From: Akebia trifoliata
Taxonomy: Eukaryota > Streptophyta > Magnoliopsida > Ranunculales > Lardizabalaceae
Assembly: GCA_017979445.1 (NCBI GenBank)
Contig: CM030715.1
Location: 32,113,756 to 32,177,755 of the forward strand
Direction: 5' to 3'
Length of the DNA: 64,000 nt
Shown in pieces: positions 46,292 through 55,315 of the stretch (the first letter of the stretch is position 1; each line of letters starts with the position of its first letter). The position numbers and the translations under genes are program-made. A model generated the notes under the pieces. That model made no database searches, had not been told where the DNA came from, and saw only the letters and a program-made list of their open reading frames with translations.

Positions 46292-47408
46292 GGGTGCGGT
46301 TCGAGGGACGTCTCACAAACCGGTTGGGAAACATACGTTTTTGATTCGTTGGATTTGGGACATTAAACGGTCTGATTTCGTTTTAAAACAGAACGTGCAG
46401 CCAGCTGGAAAACATCTTTTGTTTTAAAAAAATAGATGTATTTACAGAAAACTCCCTCAAATAAATAAAATATAAAACTTATTTTCGAAAAAAGAAAATT
46501 ACGTTCAATAAAGAAGACTACAAACCAAATTCCCCAACTAAAGACCAATCGCCCGCAGATCATAACCAATACAAAGAGCTCCCATTTCCATAGAGGGAGG
46601 TCCCATAAAGTCCTCTTAGTGAAGTAAGATGGGTTCCAAAAATCGCAAACGCAGTCAAAATTACTGTGAAAGTCACCCACTGAAAGATTGTTAACGGGGG
46701 GAAATTCGGCTTCATGAATTCTTCTGGGAGGTCTCTTCAGTGAAAGGGTCAGCTTCATCGTCTACGTTCGGAGTCGCCAATAACCCATATTTCAATTGAG
46801 TCTCTTCTTCGTTTGGTGGGGGATCCATCAGCCTCGACTTGATGGTCTTGATCCTCCAAAAACTAGAATTCTTTCGTGATGAAGCATTTGAATAACGTCT
46901 AGAGACCGCTCCTTTCTCACCTCTACTATAACTCAAACGTGAAGAACCCCAACTTTGATTTTGATGGAGATGGCAGTCATCCTCCTCATCCAACGATTCC
47001 TTGGATTGTCTTCTAATGGGTTCATTGGCAATCTCATAATGACTGTGGTGAACATATTCTTGGAACGAGACTTTGAACTCCTTTTGTGAAACTTGTTGAT
47101 TGTTTGGGCTCTCTTCGATTGGACAACAATCTTTGCAATTTTTTAAAAAAAAAAAAAAAAAACTTAAATTATAGAGAAACAATAATGGGTGGTGAATAGA
47201 GGAAGTTTTTAAAAAATATATCAATTCTTTTTTAAAGATAGAGGGAGTTTTCTATAAATACATTAATTTTAAAAATAAAAAAAGATGTTTTCCAACTATC
47301 TGCACGTTCTGTTTTAAAATGAAATCAGACCATTTAATGTCCCAAATCCTACGAATCGAAAACGTCTGTTTCTCAGTCGGTTTGTGAGACGTCCCTCGAA
47401 CCGCCCCC
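46292..47408. mobile_element. Pack-type element F2 with long TIRs and a captured MSL gene piece
   Basis: The inverted arms are about 167 bp each (46292-46458 and 47241-47408). They begin GGGTGCGGTTCGAGGGACGT against, on the complementary strand, GGGGGCGGTTCGAGGGACGT, and end at AAAACTCCCTC. TATATATA flanks both sides (46281-46290 and 47409-47416). The 780 bp between the arms is not hairpin DNA but a captured plant gene segment on the minus strand. Long TIRs plus a host gene fragment fit a Pack-MULE or similar carrier. Its GGG-CGGTTC ends and (TA)n setting tie it to the neighbouring fold-back elements. Confidence 0.85.
46420..47224 (-). pseudogene. Captured fragment of a MscS-like (MSL) mechanosensitive channel gene
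   Basis: The minus-strand frame from 47224 has features of the N-terminal cytosolic part of plant MSL4-10 proteins: QSKESLDEEDDCH, SNASSRKNSSFWR, TIKSRLMDPP, then an acidic DDEADPFTEE. One missing base then shifts the frame. The next segment reads LPEEFMKPNFPPLTIFQWVT, the usual entry into the first membrane span. A second shift leads to TLWDLPLWKWELFVLVMICG, then VFFIERNFLF, the next membrane region of the family. The piece lacks the pore helix and the C-terminal MscS domain. Identification rests on recall of family motifs. It has no native start or end and cannot give a channel. Confidence 0.8.
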
Positions 47409-47419
47409 TATATATAAAA

Positions 47420-47798
47420 GGTTGAGTTCCGTAGACACATAAAGCTACTCATAAAGCTACAATGTTTTTGTCTTATATAATTAAAAAGATTCGGAATGGG
47501 CTGATTTTTTGTGAGAATAATCTCTATGGTGAGGGGATCATCCTTGCAAAAAATCATTTCATTCTAAAACTTCTAACCCCATCAAAAGTTATTTACAAAA
47601 ATTGGACGGCTTAAAATTTTTCAACGTGTAAACATGGGGCTAGAAGTTTCATAATGGGCTGATTTTTGACAAGGATGATCTCCTCAACATAGAGATCATC
47701 CTCACAAAAATTCAGCCCATTCTAAATATTTTTTATCATATAAGACAAAACACGTTGTAACTTTATAAGTAGTTTTATGTGTATACGGATCCTAATCC
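47420..47798. mobile_element. Fold-back element F3
   Basis: The termini are GGTTGAGTTCCGTAGACACA and TGTGTATACGGATCCTAATCC. ATAAAGCTAC(AATG)TTTTTGTCTTATAT on the left is answered by ATATAAGACAAAAC and GTTGTAACTTTATAA on the right. Two hairpin modules lie inside, with GGACGGCTTAAAATTTTTCAA between them. (TA)n stands on both sides. Confidence 0.82.
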
Positions 47799-47824
47799 AT
47801 ATATATATATATATATATATATAT

Positions 47825-48178
47825 GGGCAGCGTTCAATGGCAAACTTTTTGGCAAAACATTTTTCAAAACATGAGTTAGAAATTTTGGAATGGGCTGATT
47901 TTTGGTGAGGATGATCTCTACGGTGAGGAGATCATCCTCACAAAAAATCAGCTCATTCCAAAACTTCTAACCCCATCAAAAATAGTTTATAAAAAATGGA
48001 CGGTCCACGATTTTTCAACTTGTAAACATGGGTTAGAAGTTTTGGAATGGGCTGATTTTTGGTGAGGATGATCTCCTCACCGTAGAGATCATCCTCACCA
48101 AAAATCAGCCCATTCCAAAACTTCTAACTCATGTTTTGAAAAATGTTTTGCCAAAAAGTTGGCCCTTGAACGTGACCC
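47825..48178. mobile_element. Fold-back element F4, almost a complete palindrome
   Basis: 354 bp starting GGGCAGCGTTCAATGGCAAA and ending GGCCCTTGAACGTGACCC. The arms continue inward (TTTTTGGCAAAACATTTTTC against GAAAAATGTTTTGCCAAAAA). Each half is itself a hairpin (GGAATGGGCTGATTTTTGG, then GTGAGGATGATCTC, then TACGGTGAG, then GAGATCATCCTCAC). (TA)n flanks both ends. It has no coding capacity. Confidence 0.9.
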
Positions 48179-48194
48179 ATATATATATATATAT

Positions 48195-48399
48195 ACACGT
48201 TCAAGGGCAAACTTTTTAGCAAACTTTTGGCAAAACATTTTTCAAAACATAGGTTAGAGGTTTTGGAATGGGTTGATTTTTTGTGAGGATGATCTCTACG
48301 GTGAGGAGATCATCCTCACCAAAAATCAGCCCATTCCAAAACTTCTAACTCATGTTTTGAAAAATGTTTTGCCAAAAAGTTGGCCATTGATCGCCACCC
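48195..48399. mobile_element. Fold-back element F5, single-hairpin form
   Basis: It has the same termini as F4 (CGTTCAAGGGCAAAC and GTTGGCCATTGATCGCCACCC) but only one hairpin module, so it is half the size. It probably derives from F4-type by loss of one hairpin. Confidence 0.85.
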
Positions 48400-48408
48400 A
48401 TATATATA

Positions 48409-48741
48409 CATAAAGCTACAATGTGTTTTGTCTTATATGGGCAAAAATGTTTGGAATGGGCTGATTTTTTGTGAGGATGATCTCTTTGTTGAGGAGATCA
48501 TCCTTGCCACAAATCAGCCCATTATGAAACTTCTAGCCCCATGTTTACAAGTTGAAAAATTTTAGACCGTCTTATTTTTGTAAATCACTTTTGATGGGGT
48601 TAAAAGTTTTGTAATGGAATGATTTTTTGCAAAGATGATCCCCTCACCATAGAGATCATCCTCACAAAAAATCAACTCATTCCGAATCTTTTTAATCATA
48701 TAAGACAAAAACGTTGTAGCTTTATGTGTTTACGGAACCTG

Positions 48742-48745
<4 letters not shown>
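48409..48745. mobile_element. Fold-back element F6
   Basis: Same type as F3: CATAAAGCTACAATG on the left and GTTGTAGCTTTATG, then TTTACGGAACCTGACCC on the right. The outermost left terminus is missing. Two hairpin modules. A (TA)n tract follows. Confidence 0.8.

Positions 48746-48791
<46 letters not shown>
48746..48791. repeat. (TA)n tract between F6 and F7
   Basis: About 45 bases of alternating TA, bordered on both sides by element termini. Confidence 0.92.
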
Positions 48792-48794
<3 letters not shown>

Positions 48795-49177
48795 GACGGT
48801 TCAGCAGCCCTAAAGTTTGACAAGTTTGGTGCCAAACATTTTTCAAAATATGGGTTAGAAGCTTTGGACTAAGCTGATTTTTTGTGAGGATGATCTTTAT
48901 GATGAGGAGATCATCCTCACCAAAAATCAGCATATTCCAAAACTTCTAACCCATCAAAAGTGATTTACAAAAATTGGACGGTCCACGATTCTTCAACTTG
49001 TAAACTAGGGTTAGAAGTTTCAAAATGAGCTGATTTTTTGTGAGGATAATCTCTTCACCGTAGAGATCATCCTCACAAAAAATCAGCATATTCCAAAACT
49101 TCTAACCCCATCAAAAATAATTTACAAAAATGTTTGGCACCAAACTTGGCAAACTTTAGGGCTGCCGAACTGCTCCC
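48792..49177. mobile_element. Fold-back element F7
   Basis: The termini are GGGGACGGTTCAGCAGCCCT, AAAGTTTG and CAAACTTTAGGGCTGCCGAA, CTGCTCCC. Two hairpin modules flank a GGACGGTCCACGATTCTTC spacer. The terminal sequence differs from its neighbours while the core is shared. Confidence 0.88.
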
Positions 49178-49192
49178 ATACATATATATATA

Positions 49193-49569
49193 GGGTGGGG
49201 TTCCTACGACCCCCATTACGACTCACATTGCGATACACTGTTTGTCTTATATGGGCAAAAATGTTTGGAATGGGCTGATTTTTTGTGAGGATGATCCCTG
49301 TGAGGGGATCATCCTGGCAAAAAATCATCCCATTCCAAAACTTCTAACCCCATCAAAATTGATTTACAAAAATTGGACGGTCTAAAATTTTCCAACTTGT
49401 AAACATGGGGCTAGAAGTTTCATAATGAGCTGATTTTTGGTAAGGATGATCTCCTCACCATAGAGATCATCCTCACAAAAAATCAGCCCGTCCCAAACAT
49501 TTTTGCCCATATAAGACAAAACGGTGTGTCGCAATGTGAGTCGTAATGGGAGTCTACGGAACCCGACCC
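49193..49569. mobile_element. Fold-back element F8
   Basis: It starts GGGTGGGGTTCCTACGACCC and ends GTCTACGGAACCCGACCC. The inner arms CATTACGACTCACATTGCG and GTCGCAATGTGAGTCGTAATG pair well. Two hairpin modules. Flanked by TATATATA on both sides. F11 at 54708 has the same ends. Confidence 0.88.
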
Positions 49570-49590
49570 ATATATATATACATATATATA

Positions 49591-49940
49591 GGGGCGGTTC
49601 AAGGGCCATATGAGAAAACATATGAAAAAACTTTCGTTTTTCAAAATAAGAGTTAGAGGTTTTGGATTGAGCTGATTTTTTGCAAGGATGGTCACTATGA
49701 TGAAAAGATCATCCTCGCAAAAAATCAGCTCAATTAGAAACTTCTAAATCTATCAAAAGTGATTTACAAATTAGTGATAAAAATTGGTAAAAAATCGACG
49801 GTCCACATTCTAAATCACTTTTAATGGGGTTAGAAGTTTCAAATTGGGCTGATTTTTTTTTTTTTTTTGGATGATCTTCCCATCATAGAGATCATCCTCA
49901 CAAAAAATCAGTTCAATCCAAAATTTCTAACCCATATTTT
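49591..49940. mobile_element. Fold-back element F9, right end missing
   Basis: It starts GGGGCGGTTCAAGGGCCATA after a TA tract and contains both hairpin modules. It stops at CTAACCCATATTTTT, without a right terminus. The DNA that follows (ACTTGACTTTAT...) also occurs at 55149 in the next unit, so the right end was lost at this junction. Confidence 0.8.
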
Positions 49941-51166
49941 TACTTGACTTTATTTGATGAATGATGACAATTTGCAATTGCAAGCTAAGATCAATGGTTC
50001 ATATTAATCAGTGTTTATAACCAATGTCCCAAATAACTTATGGGTTTACTGATTCTAGATGATTAAAGAGGAGTTATGTCCCTAGTTAACCTCATCAATG
50101 GTGTTAGTGATCCTTATTGGCCATCTATTATCCCTCAAAACAATCAGAAATTCTTGATCAGATCCAATGGCCAACCAACCTAGTACAGAGAAGCCAATCG
50201 AAAAGCACTAAATCACACGACCAGCTTGGTTTATTTTGGCGTTGGATCTTACTTTTGATGTTCACTTGTTTCCTGGTTATGTAATGTCCCGGTGTTGCAC
50301 ATGCCCTGAGATTAGTTCTTGGACAAGACCATGGTCTATAGACTGGGAAAAGCCCAGAAAATGTCCCAGTCCATTAAAAAAAAGAAAGGATGCTAGCATG
50401 ATCCAGGATCACTAAATAATTTTTCTCATACTAGTTCTGTGATATCCTTTTTGTAATTCTCTCTAAAATAAAACTATTAAGGCCTATTTGGATTGTAGAG
50501 TTGGATTAGCAATTTCCATGAATAAACTCTAATTCGTGGATTAAGTAGGCAAGTTCCAAGAGTTATAAATCCCCAAATCAAAGAGGACTACAGGCCCTCT
50601 AGCCCAAATCTCTTGAGCTGGAATTTTGTGTTGGAAAACCATTTTCTGAGTTGCTAAGCAAGCAAGGGATTAGCAGTTAACGGAATCTTAGCTAAGTGGC
50701 AACTCCAATTTGTGAGTTGCTAGCTACTTACTATCAATACCTTCTCCAACTCCATTCTATCAACCAAACAGATCTTTAATTTCCTAATCTAATCCAGTGT
50801 GTGTTTGAAAAGCAAAAGTTGAAAGTGATGGTAATTAAAACAAGGATTTAAGATAATATGGAAGTCTTGGACTAGGGCATTTGAAGGGATGTAAATCCTC
50901 TTGTGCTGTATGAATGGTGCAAGATCACTATCATCTTCATGGCCAAAGGATTGGAGGGAGAATGAGTTCCAAAGTTTCTTTTTAAACTAACATAACAAGA
51001 ATTAAAAGAATTTATCTTCCAAAATCTATTTTCCTCTTTTTCTTTGGATACAAACTTTAACAACTTGAAAAAATAAGATAAAGAACAAAAATAATAATAA
51101 TAATTGTAATGATTTCTTAACGCACCCCTCTAACATACTCCCCCTTACCATCTTATTATAAAATCG
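49941..51166. other. Upstream spacer of carboxylesterase unit A
   Basis: It aligns with 55149-55315 plus 56750-58140 in unit B and with 62399-63329 in unit C. At 50305-50375 it holds a truncated SINE-like piece (GATTAGTTCTTGGACAAG, then CCCAGTCCATTAAAAAAAA), complete in unit B. The site 50085-50115 (ATGGTGTTAGTGATCC) is the empty form of the solo LTR insertion in unit B. No gene. Confidence 0.65.
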
Positions 51167-51233
51167 TGAATCATTGGCCTCAGGATACGCATAATCATAA
51201 ATCTTTTTCTTATGTATCCTGAAGCAAATGATC
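51167..51233. repeat. Small hairpin upstream of carboxylesterase gene A
   Basis: AATCATTGGCCTCAGGATAC, loop, GTATCCTGAAGCAAATGATC form a stem of about 26 bp. The same structure lies in units B (58141-58206) and C (63330-63394). It is followed by GAGTCATATTATCATGACTC (51271-51290), another short palindrome. It resembles the core of the MITE at 22998. Confidence 0.7.
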
Positions 51234-51290
51234 TACTATTCTTTGATGGTGGCGTACAGGGAGTCATATTATCATGACTCTAATAATAAT

Positions 51291-51635
51291 TGATTACCTC
51301 CATCTCTTAGCACTTTATTTAATTGAAAAAAAAAAAATTGGTGCTTTATAAGTAAAAGTTGCTATGACAATAGAAATTCTTTAAGGAATAATTTTTGTTG
51401 GTGGTCTGAACGTGAGCTTTATTAAAAAAAAACAACAGCTCTCTCACAACAAGCAGATTTATTTGGATCGGTTTCTTACAAAACTATCAAACCCGGTCGG
51501 ACCACCGGTTCTATCTTGTTTTGACTATTTAAAACACTTTTGGAAAAAAGAAAAAAACACCTTAACAACCATAGAATCGTCAACGAGGCTAATAAAAAAG
51601 AAAAACCCATCGTTCCATCTCCACCAGTCACAAAC
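51291..51635 (+). promoter_or_regulatory. Promoter and leader region of carboxylesterase gene A
   Basis: It is closely shared with 58262-58524 plus 59369-59457 (B) and 63440-63789 (C), including CAACAGCTCTCTCACAACA, AACCCGGTCGGACCACCGG and ACACCTTAACAACCATAG. Unit B has ACTTATAAAAAAG where A has GCTAATAAAAAAG, 40 to 60 bp before the ATG. No well-placed TATA box is certain. Conservation between units may only reflect recent duplication. Confidence 0.4.
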
Positions 51636-52655
51636 ATGGCAGGTCCTCAAGTTCCCCTCCAAACCACCAACGATGTCTACAAATTCCTTCGCCTCGTTCC
51701 CAACTCAGACGGCTCATTCACTCGACTCACCAAAATGCCCAATTTACCACCCGATTCAAATCATCAACTCGTCATCTCCGAAGACATCCCTCTCAACACC
51801 ACCACCAACACTTGGTTCCGAATCTTTCGTCCTCGCATACATCAACCTTCAAACACAAAGCTTCCTCTTATATTTTACTTCCATGGAGGAGGGTTTGTAA
51901 TCTTCAGCTCTGCATCTCTCCCTTTCCATGAATCTTGTGTTCGAATGGCGAGTGAAATCCCAGCTTTGATTCTCTCAATCGATTATCGACTCGCCCCAGA
52001 AAATCGACTCCCTTCAGCTTACGATGACGCCCTAGATGCGATTAATTGGGTCCACAGACAAGCATCGAATGGTGATCATTGGTTATGCGAGATAGTCGAT
52101 TTCTCCAAGTGTTTCTTAATGGGTACTAGTTCTGGTGGAAACATAGCTTATCAAGCTGGTTTGCGTTCTTTGAGTTTAGATCTGAAACCAATGAAGATCG
52201 CTGGACTAATCTTGAACCAACCATTTTTTGGTGGGGTCAAGAGAACTGGATCAGAGCTTAGATTGGTGAATGATCGAATCTTGCCATTAATAGCTGGAGA
52301 TCTGATGTGGGATTTAGCTTTACCAATTGGATCTGATCGAGATCACGAGTATTGTAACCCAATGATTAATGAAGAGTCGACTCAGCGAGTTGAGATTGGT
52401 TTGTTACCAAAGTGTTGGGTTAGAGGGTATGGTGGGGATCCATTAATTGATCGACAGATGGAATTTGTGAAGTTGTTGGAAGATCATGGTGTGTGTGTTG
52501 TCGCACACTTTATAGATGATGGTTATCATGCTGTGGAGCTTTTTGATTCGAAGGCGGCCAAGGCCTTTTTTATGGATTTGAAAGATTTTATTGACTCTTT
52601 TCAAACTCAAGGTAATGGTGTTGATGTTGGCAGTGTTGCTGTAAGATCAAGTTAG
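51636..52655 (+). CDS. Plant carboxylesterase (CXE, alpha/beta-hydrolase-3), gene A
   Basis: An intronless gene of 339 residues. The oxyanion-hole motif HGGGF is at 83-87. The nucleophile motif GTSSG is at 163-167, giving Ser165. The probable acid is Asp268 (GYGGDPLID) and the base His298 (DDGYHAV). YRLAPE (117-122) and QPFFGG (195-200) are also typical. The family (AeCXE1-like, related to GID1 receptors) hydrolyses small esters; GID1-type receptors lack the catalytic His, which is present here, so this should be an enzyme. No signal peptide, so it is probably cytosolic. The start at [11 protein letters not shown] is chosen over an in-frame ATG 96 bases upstream because all three copies share it and the upstream part is not conserved. 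The substrate is unknown. Confidence 0.9.
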   Translation: MAGPQVPLQTTNDVYKFLRLVPNSDGSFTRLTKMPNLPPDSNHQLVISEDIPLNTTTNTWFRIFRPRIHQPSNTKLPLIFYFHGGGFVIFSSASLPFHESCVRMASEIPALILSIDYRLAPENRLPSAYDDALDAINWVHRQASNGDHWLCEIVDFSKCFLMGTSSGGNIAYQAGLRSLSLDLKPMKIAGLILNQPFFGGVKRTGSELRLVNDRILPLIAGDLMWDLALPIGSDRDHEYCNPMINEESTQRVEIGLLPKCWVRGYGGDPLIDRQMEFVKLLEDHGVCVVAHFIDDGYHAVELFDSKAAKAFFMDLKDFIDSFQTQGNGVDVGSVAVRSS

Positions 52656-52781
52656 TAAAACAAGATATTTCTAATATTTTATATGATTGTAATAAGGAAA
52701 ATAATAGGATAAGTCCAAATAGATTGGTAGGGATGTTGTCGACAGTAGTCTTATATGTGATAATTATAAAAATTGTTCATC

Positions 52782-52787
52782 AATAAA
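52782..52787 (+). terminator. Poly(A) signal candidate, gene A
   Basis: AATAAA lies 127 bases after the stop codon, inside ATCAATAAAGGGGCATA. The same sequence stands at the corresponding place after gene B. Confidence 0.5.
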
Positions 52788-53479
52788 GGGGCATACCTTC
52801 TGGAAATGTTTACAATATTTGTGCTTTTTTTATTTTTTGAAAAGTTTGTAAAATTCTCTGAATAAGGGATCAATCAATTAAATCTGTGAATCTATAAATT
52901 AAGAAGTGATTTACTGATTAGTCGTCGAATAGTATAATATTTTTACTATTCAATCTCAAAATTTTATGTTCTTCTCTAGTATCTAGACAGGATATTTTTG
53001 GGTGATTAAAGACGATGGAGTTTGGGGAAAAAAATCAAATAATATTATTTATACCATACCTGGATAATTTCCAAATCTGAACTTAGTGAACTCACTTTTG
53101 AAAAGAGGTATGATAGAAAAATAGGGATGAAAAGTTAGAAAAAGATTGTTAATGAATTGACAATTTAGTTGAACAATAAATTAGCTTTAATGAGGATGGT
53201 TGTACCTCTCTTTTGCTAAGATGGTGGTTAAGCAATAAATTGGCTGTACAGACCATAGAGGTAAGTCATCCTAAGAGCATTTTCAATAGGAATGCTAAAA
53301 ATCAGATGGTAGCACATACTTTAACTAGTTCATTGGAGCACTTAAGCACGTAAAATTGGTTGATCATGACTCAACCAGTTGCGTGTAGGACTTTTGAAGG
53401 GGGCTGTGCGTGTGACTAGGATTAGTCTCATCCGAAGGGTGGATAAGCAAATATATATATACAGCTAAACTCTATTGAA
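52788..53479. other. 3' flank of gene A with SINE piece
   Basis: Non-coding and closely similar to 60618-61300 after gene B. 53370-53450 carries the 3' part of the SINE family seen at 44896 (GTGACTAGGATTAGTCTCA). Confidence 0.6.
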
Positions 53480-53665
53480 ATTGATTTATTGGAAGAAGGG
53501 TGCAGCAGCCAGTTGGATTAAAATAAATGTTGATGGTTCTTATATTTGATGAGGTGGAGATATATTGTGAGACATTCAATTTTTTTTTTTTTTCTTTTTT
53601 TTTTGAGATTCTACCAATAATGTAGTGGAGTTCAAGGAGTTAGCCAATGGGACGAATGCGGCACC
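53480..53665 (+). pseudogene. RNase H-like (RVT_3) fragment at the A/B unit junction
   Basis: The plus strand decodes to LIYWKKGAAASWIKINVDGSY, then a stop. After a T-rich insertion (53580-53605) it continues as TNNVVEFKELANGTNAA. The W-IK-NVDGS start and TNN-EF-EL middle are the signature of plant RNase H-like domains found in LINE-derived genes. A second copy is at 61300-61500. Confidence 0.7.
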
Positions 53666-53676
53666 TATTCCAGAAT

Positions 53677-54298
53677 TTTTTTTTTTTTATCAGTAAGCTG
53701 AGGCAAAGGGGCCCCTCCCATTATATTAATTAAGAGAAAGGATTACATCCGCTAAATACTAAGTATTCAAATCCTTTGCAAGGATTAGCAACATCTCATG
53801 AGGAACATTACAAACATCATTTAATTAAAAAATCTATCTCATCTAAAAATGCTAAACCCTTAGCTAGGAAATCAGCAACTTAGCTAGTTTCTCTCCAATA
53901 TATAGTACTCAAAAGAACAATAGGTGAATTTCTTCAATTAATTGATGGTTCTTTTTCAAGTTTTGATCTCTCTATGTTTCTTTTTTATGGTAAAAGTGCA
54001 AGTAGTGTGAGAATATGTTTTGTGAATATGGTTATTATTCAATTTGGCTGTGTAGTTATACTTAAGATATATCGGTAAAAACAACAATTTCCTCTATACC
54101 TGTTGCTAATCCATTCTTTTTTCCAGTTATTCCATTAATTACATAAGGTAGAAAAGCCATTAGAACATTTATCCGGCCATTACAATTGTGATCAAACCTG
54201 AGACAGCTAAGAATAGAATTCTAGAGCTCCTTAGTGCCCTTGTTCATGATTCTCATTATTTTAGAGTGAACTATAGACCAAATTTTATATTGTCCAAA

Positions 54299-54300
<2 letters not shown>
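53677..54300 (-). pseudogene. LINE 3' fragment at the start of unit B
   Basis: A copy of 45627-46280, with the T-run 53677-53687, ATCAGTAAGCTGAGGCAAAG and the minus-strand remnant of the VADFLAKG motif near 53870. The non-coding remainder runs up to the long (TA)n tract. Confidence 0.65.

Positions 54301-54301
<1 letters not shown>

Positions 54302-54360
<59 letters not shown>
54302..54360. repeat. Long (TA)n tract
   Basis: About 59 bases of uninterrupted TA, the longest in the window, ending at the terminus of F10. At the corresponding place in unit A (46281-46290) the tract is only about 10 bases and F2 follows, so different elements entered the same microsatellite in the two units. Confidence 0.93.
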
Positions 54361-54361
<1 letters not shown>

Positions 54362-54365
<4 letters not shown>

Positions 54366-54687
54366 CCCGTTCAATGGCAAACTTTTTGTAAAACATTTTT
54401 CAAAACATGAATTAAAAGGTTTGGAATTGGCTGATTTTTGGTGAGGATGATCTTTACGGTGAGGAGATCATCATCACCAAAAATCAGCCCATTCCAAAAC
54501 TTCTAACCCCATCAAAAATAGTTTACAAAAAAATTGACGGTCCACGATTTTTCAATTTGTAAACATGAGTTAGAAGTTTTGGAATGAGCTGAGGAGATCA
54601 TCCTCACCAAAAATCAGCCCATTCCAAAACTTCTAACTCATGTTTTGAAAAATGTTTTGCCAAAAAGTTAGCCATTGAACGCTACCC
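54362..54687. mobile_element. Fold-back element F10
   Basis: Termini GGGTCCCGTTCAATGGCAAA and GTTAGCCATTGAACGCTACCC, the same type as F4. The second hairpin has lost about 30 bases of its left arm (54585-54600: GAATGAGCTGAGGAGATC), the rest is conserved. (TA)n on both sides. Confidence 0.87.
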
Positions 54688-54707
54688 ATATATATATATA
54701 TATATAT

Positions 54708-55086
54708 GGGTCGGGTTCCGTATACCCCTATTACGACTCACATTGTGACACACCGTTTTGTCTTATATGGTAAAAATGTTTGGAATGGGCTGAATTTTTG
54801 TGAGGATGATCTCTATGATGAGGAGATCATCTTTGCCAAAAATCAGCTCATTATGAAACCTCTAACCCCATGTTTACAAGTTGAAAAATTTTAGACCGTC
54901 CAATTTTTGTAAATCAATTTTGATGGGGTTAGAAGTTTCATAATGAACTGATTTTTGGCAAGGATGATCTCCTCACCATAGAGATCATCCTCACATAAAA
55001 TCAGCCCATTCCAAACATTTTTGCCCATATAAGACAAAACGGTGTGTCGCAATGTAAGTCGTAATAGGGGTCGTAAGAACCCGACC
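54708..55086. mobile_element. Fold-back element F11
   Basis: It starts GGGTCGGGTTCCGTATACCC and ends GTCGTAAGAACCCGACC, with inner arms ATTACGACTCACATTGTGAC and GTCGCAATGTAAGTCGTAAT. Two hairpin modules. Same type as F8. Flanked by (TA)n. Confidence 0.88.
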
Positions 55087-55315
55087 TATATATATATGTG
55101 TGTGGTCTAACTATCGATAAATGTTAATGATTTTTTTTTCTTTTTTTTACTTGACTTTATCTGATGAATGATGACAATTTGCAATTGCAAGCTAAGAACA
55201 ATGGTTCATATTAAACAGTGTTTATAACTAAAGTCCCAAATAACTTATGGGTTTACTGATTCTAGATGATTAAAGAGGAGTTATGTCCCTAGCCAACCTC
55301 ATCAATGGTGTTAGT

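Noticed and set aside
46712..47224. 170-residue minus-strand frame as an independent gene
   Set aside because: It lies between transposon arms, is frame-shifted relative to MSL proteins and starts inside low-complexity sequence. It is better read as a captured gene fragment.
47420..49569. Regularly spaced repeats resembling a CRISPR-like array
   Set aside because: The repeats are imperfect inverted hairpins of whole transposable elements flanked by TA tracts, and the genome is a plant.
45151..49940. Helitron origin for the TA-associated elements
   Set aside because: No TC start or CTRR end with a single 3' hairpin is seen. Elements have inverted termini on both sides and internal paired hairpins.
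51540..51635. N-terminal extension of carboxylesterase gene A from an upstream in-frame ATG
   Set aside because: The corresponding DNA in units B and C is not kept as coding (unit B is split here by a hAT element). [11 protein letters not shown] is the shared start.
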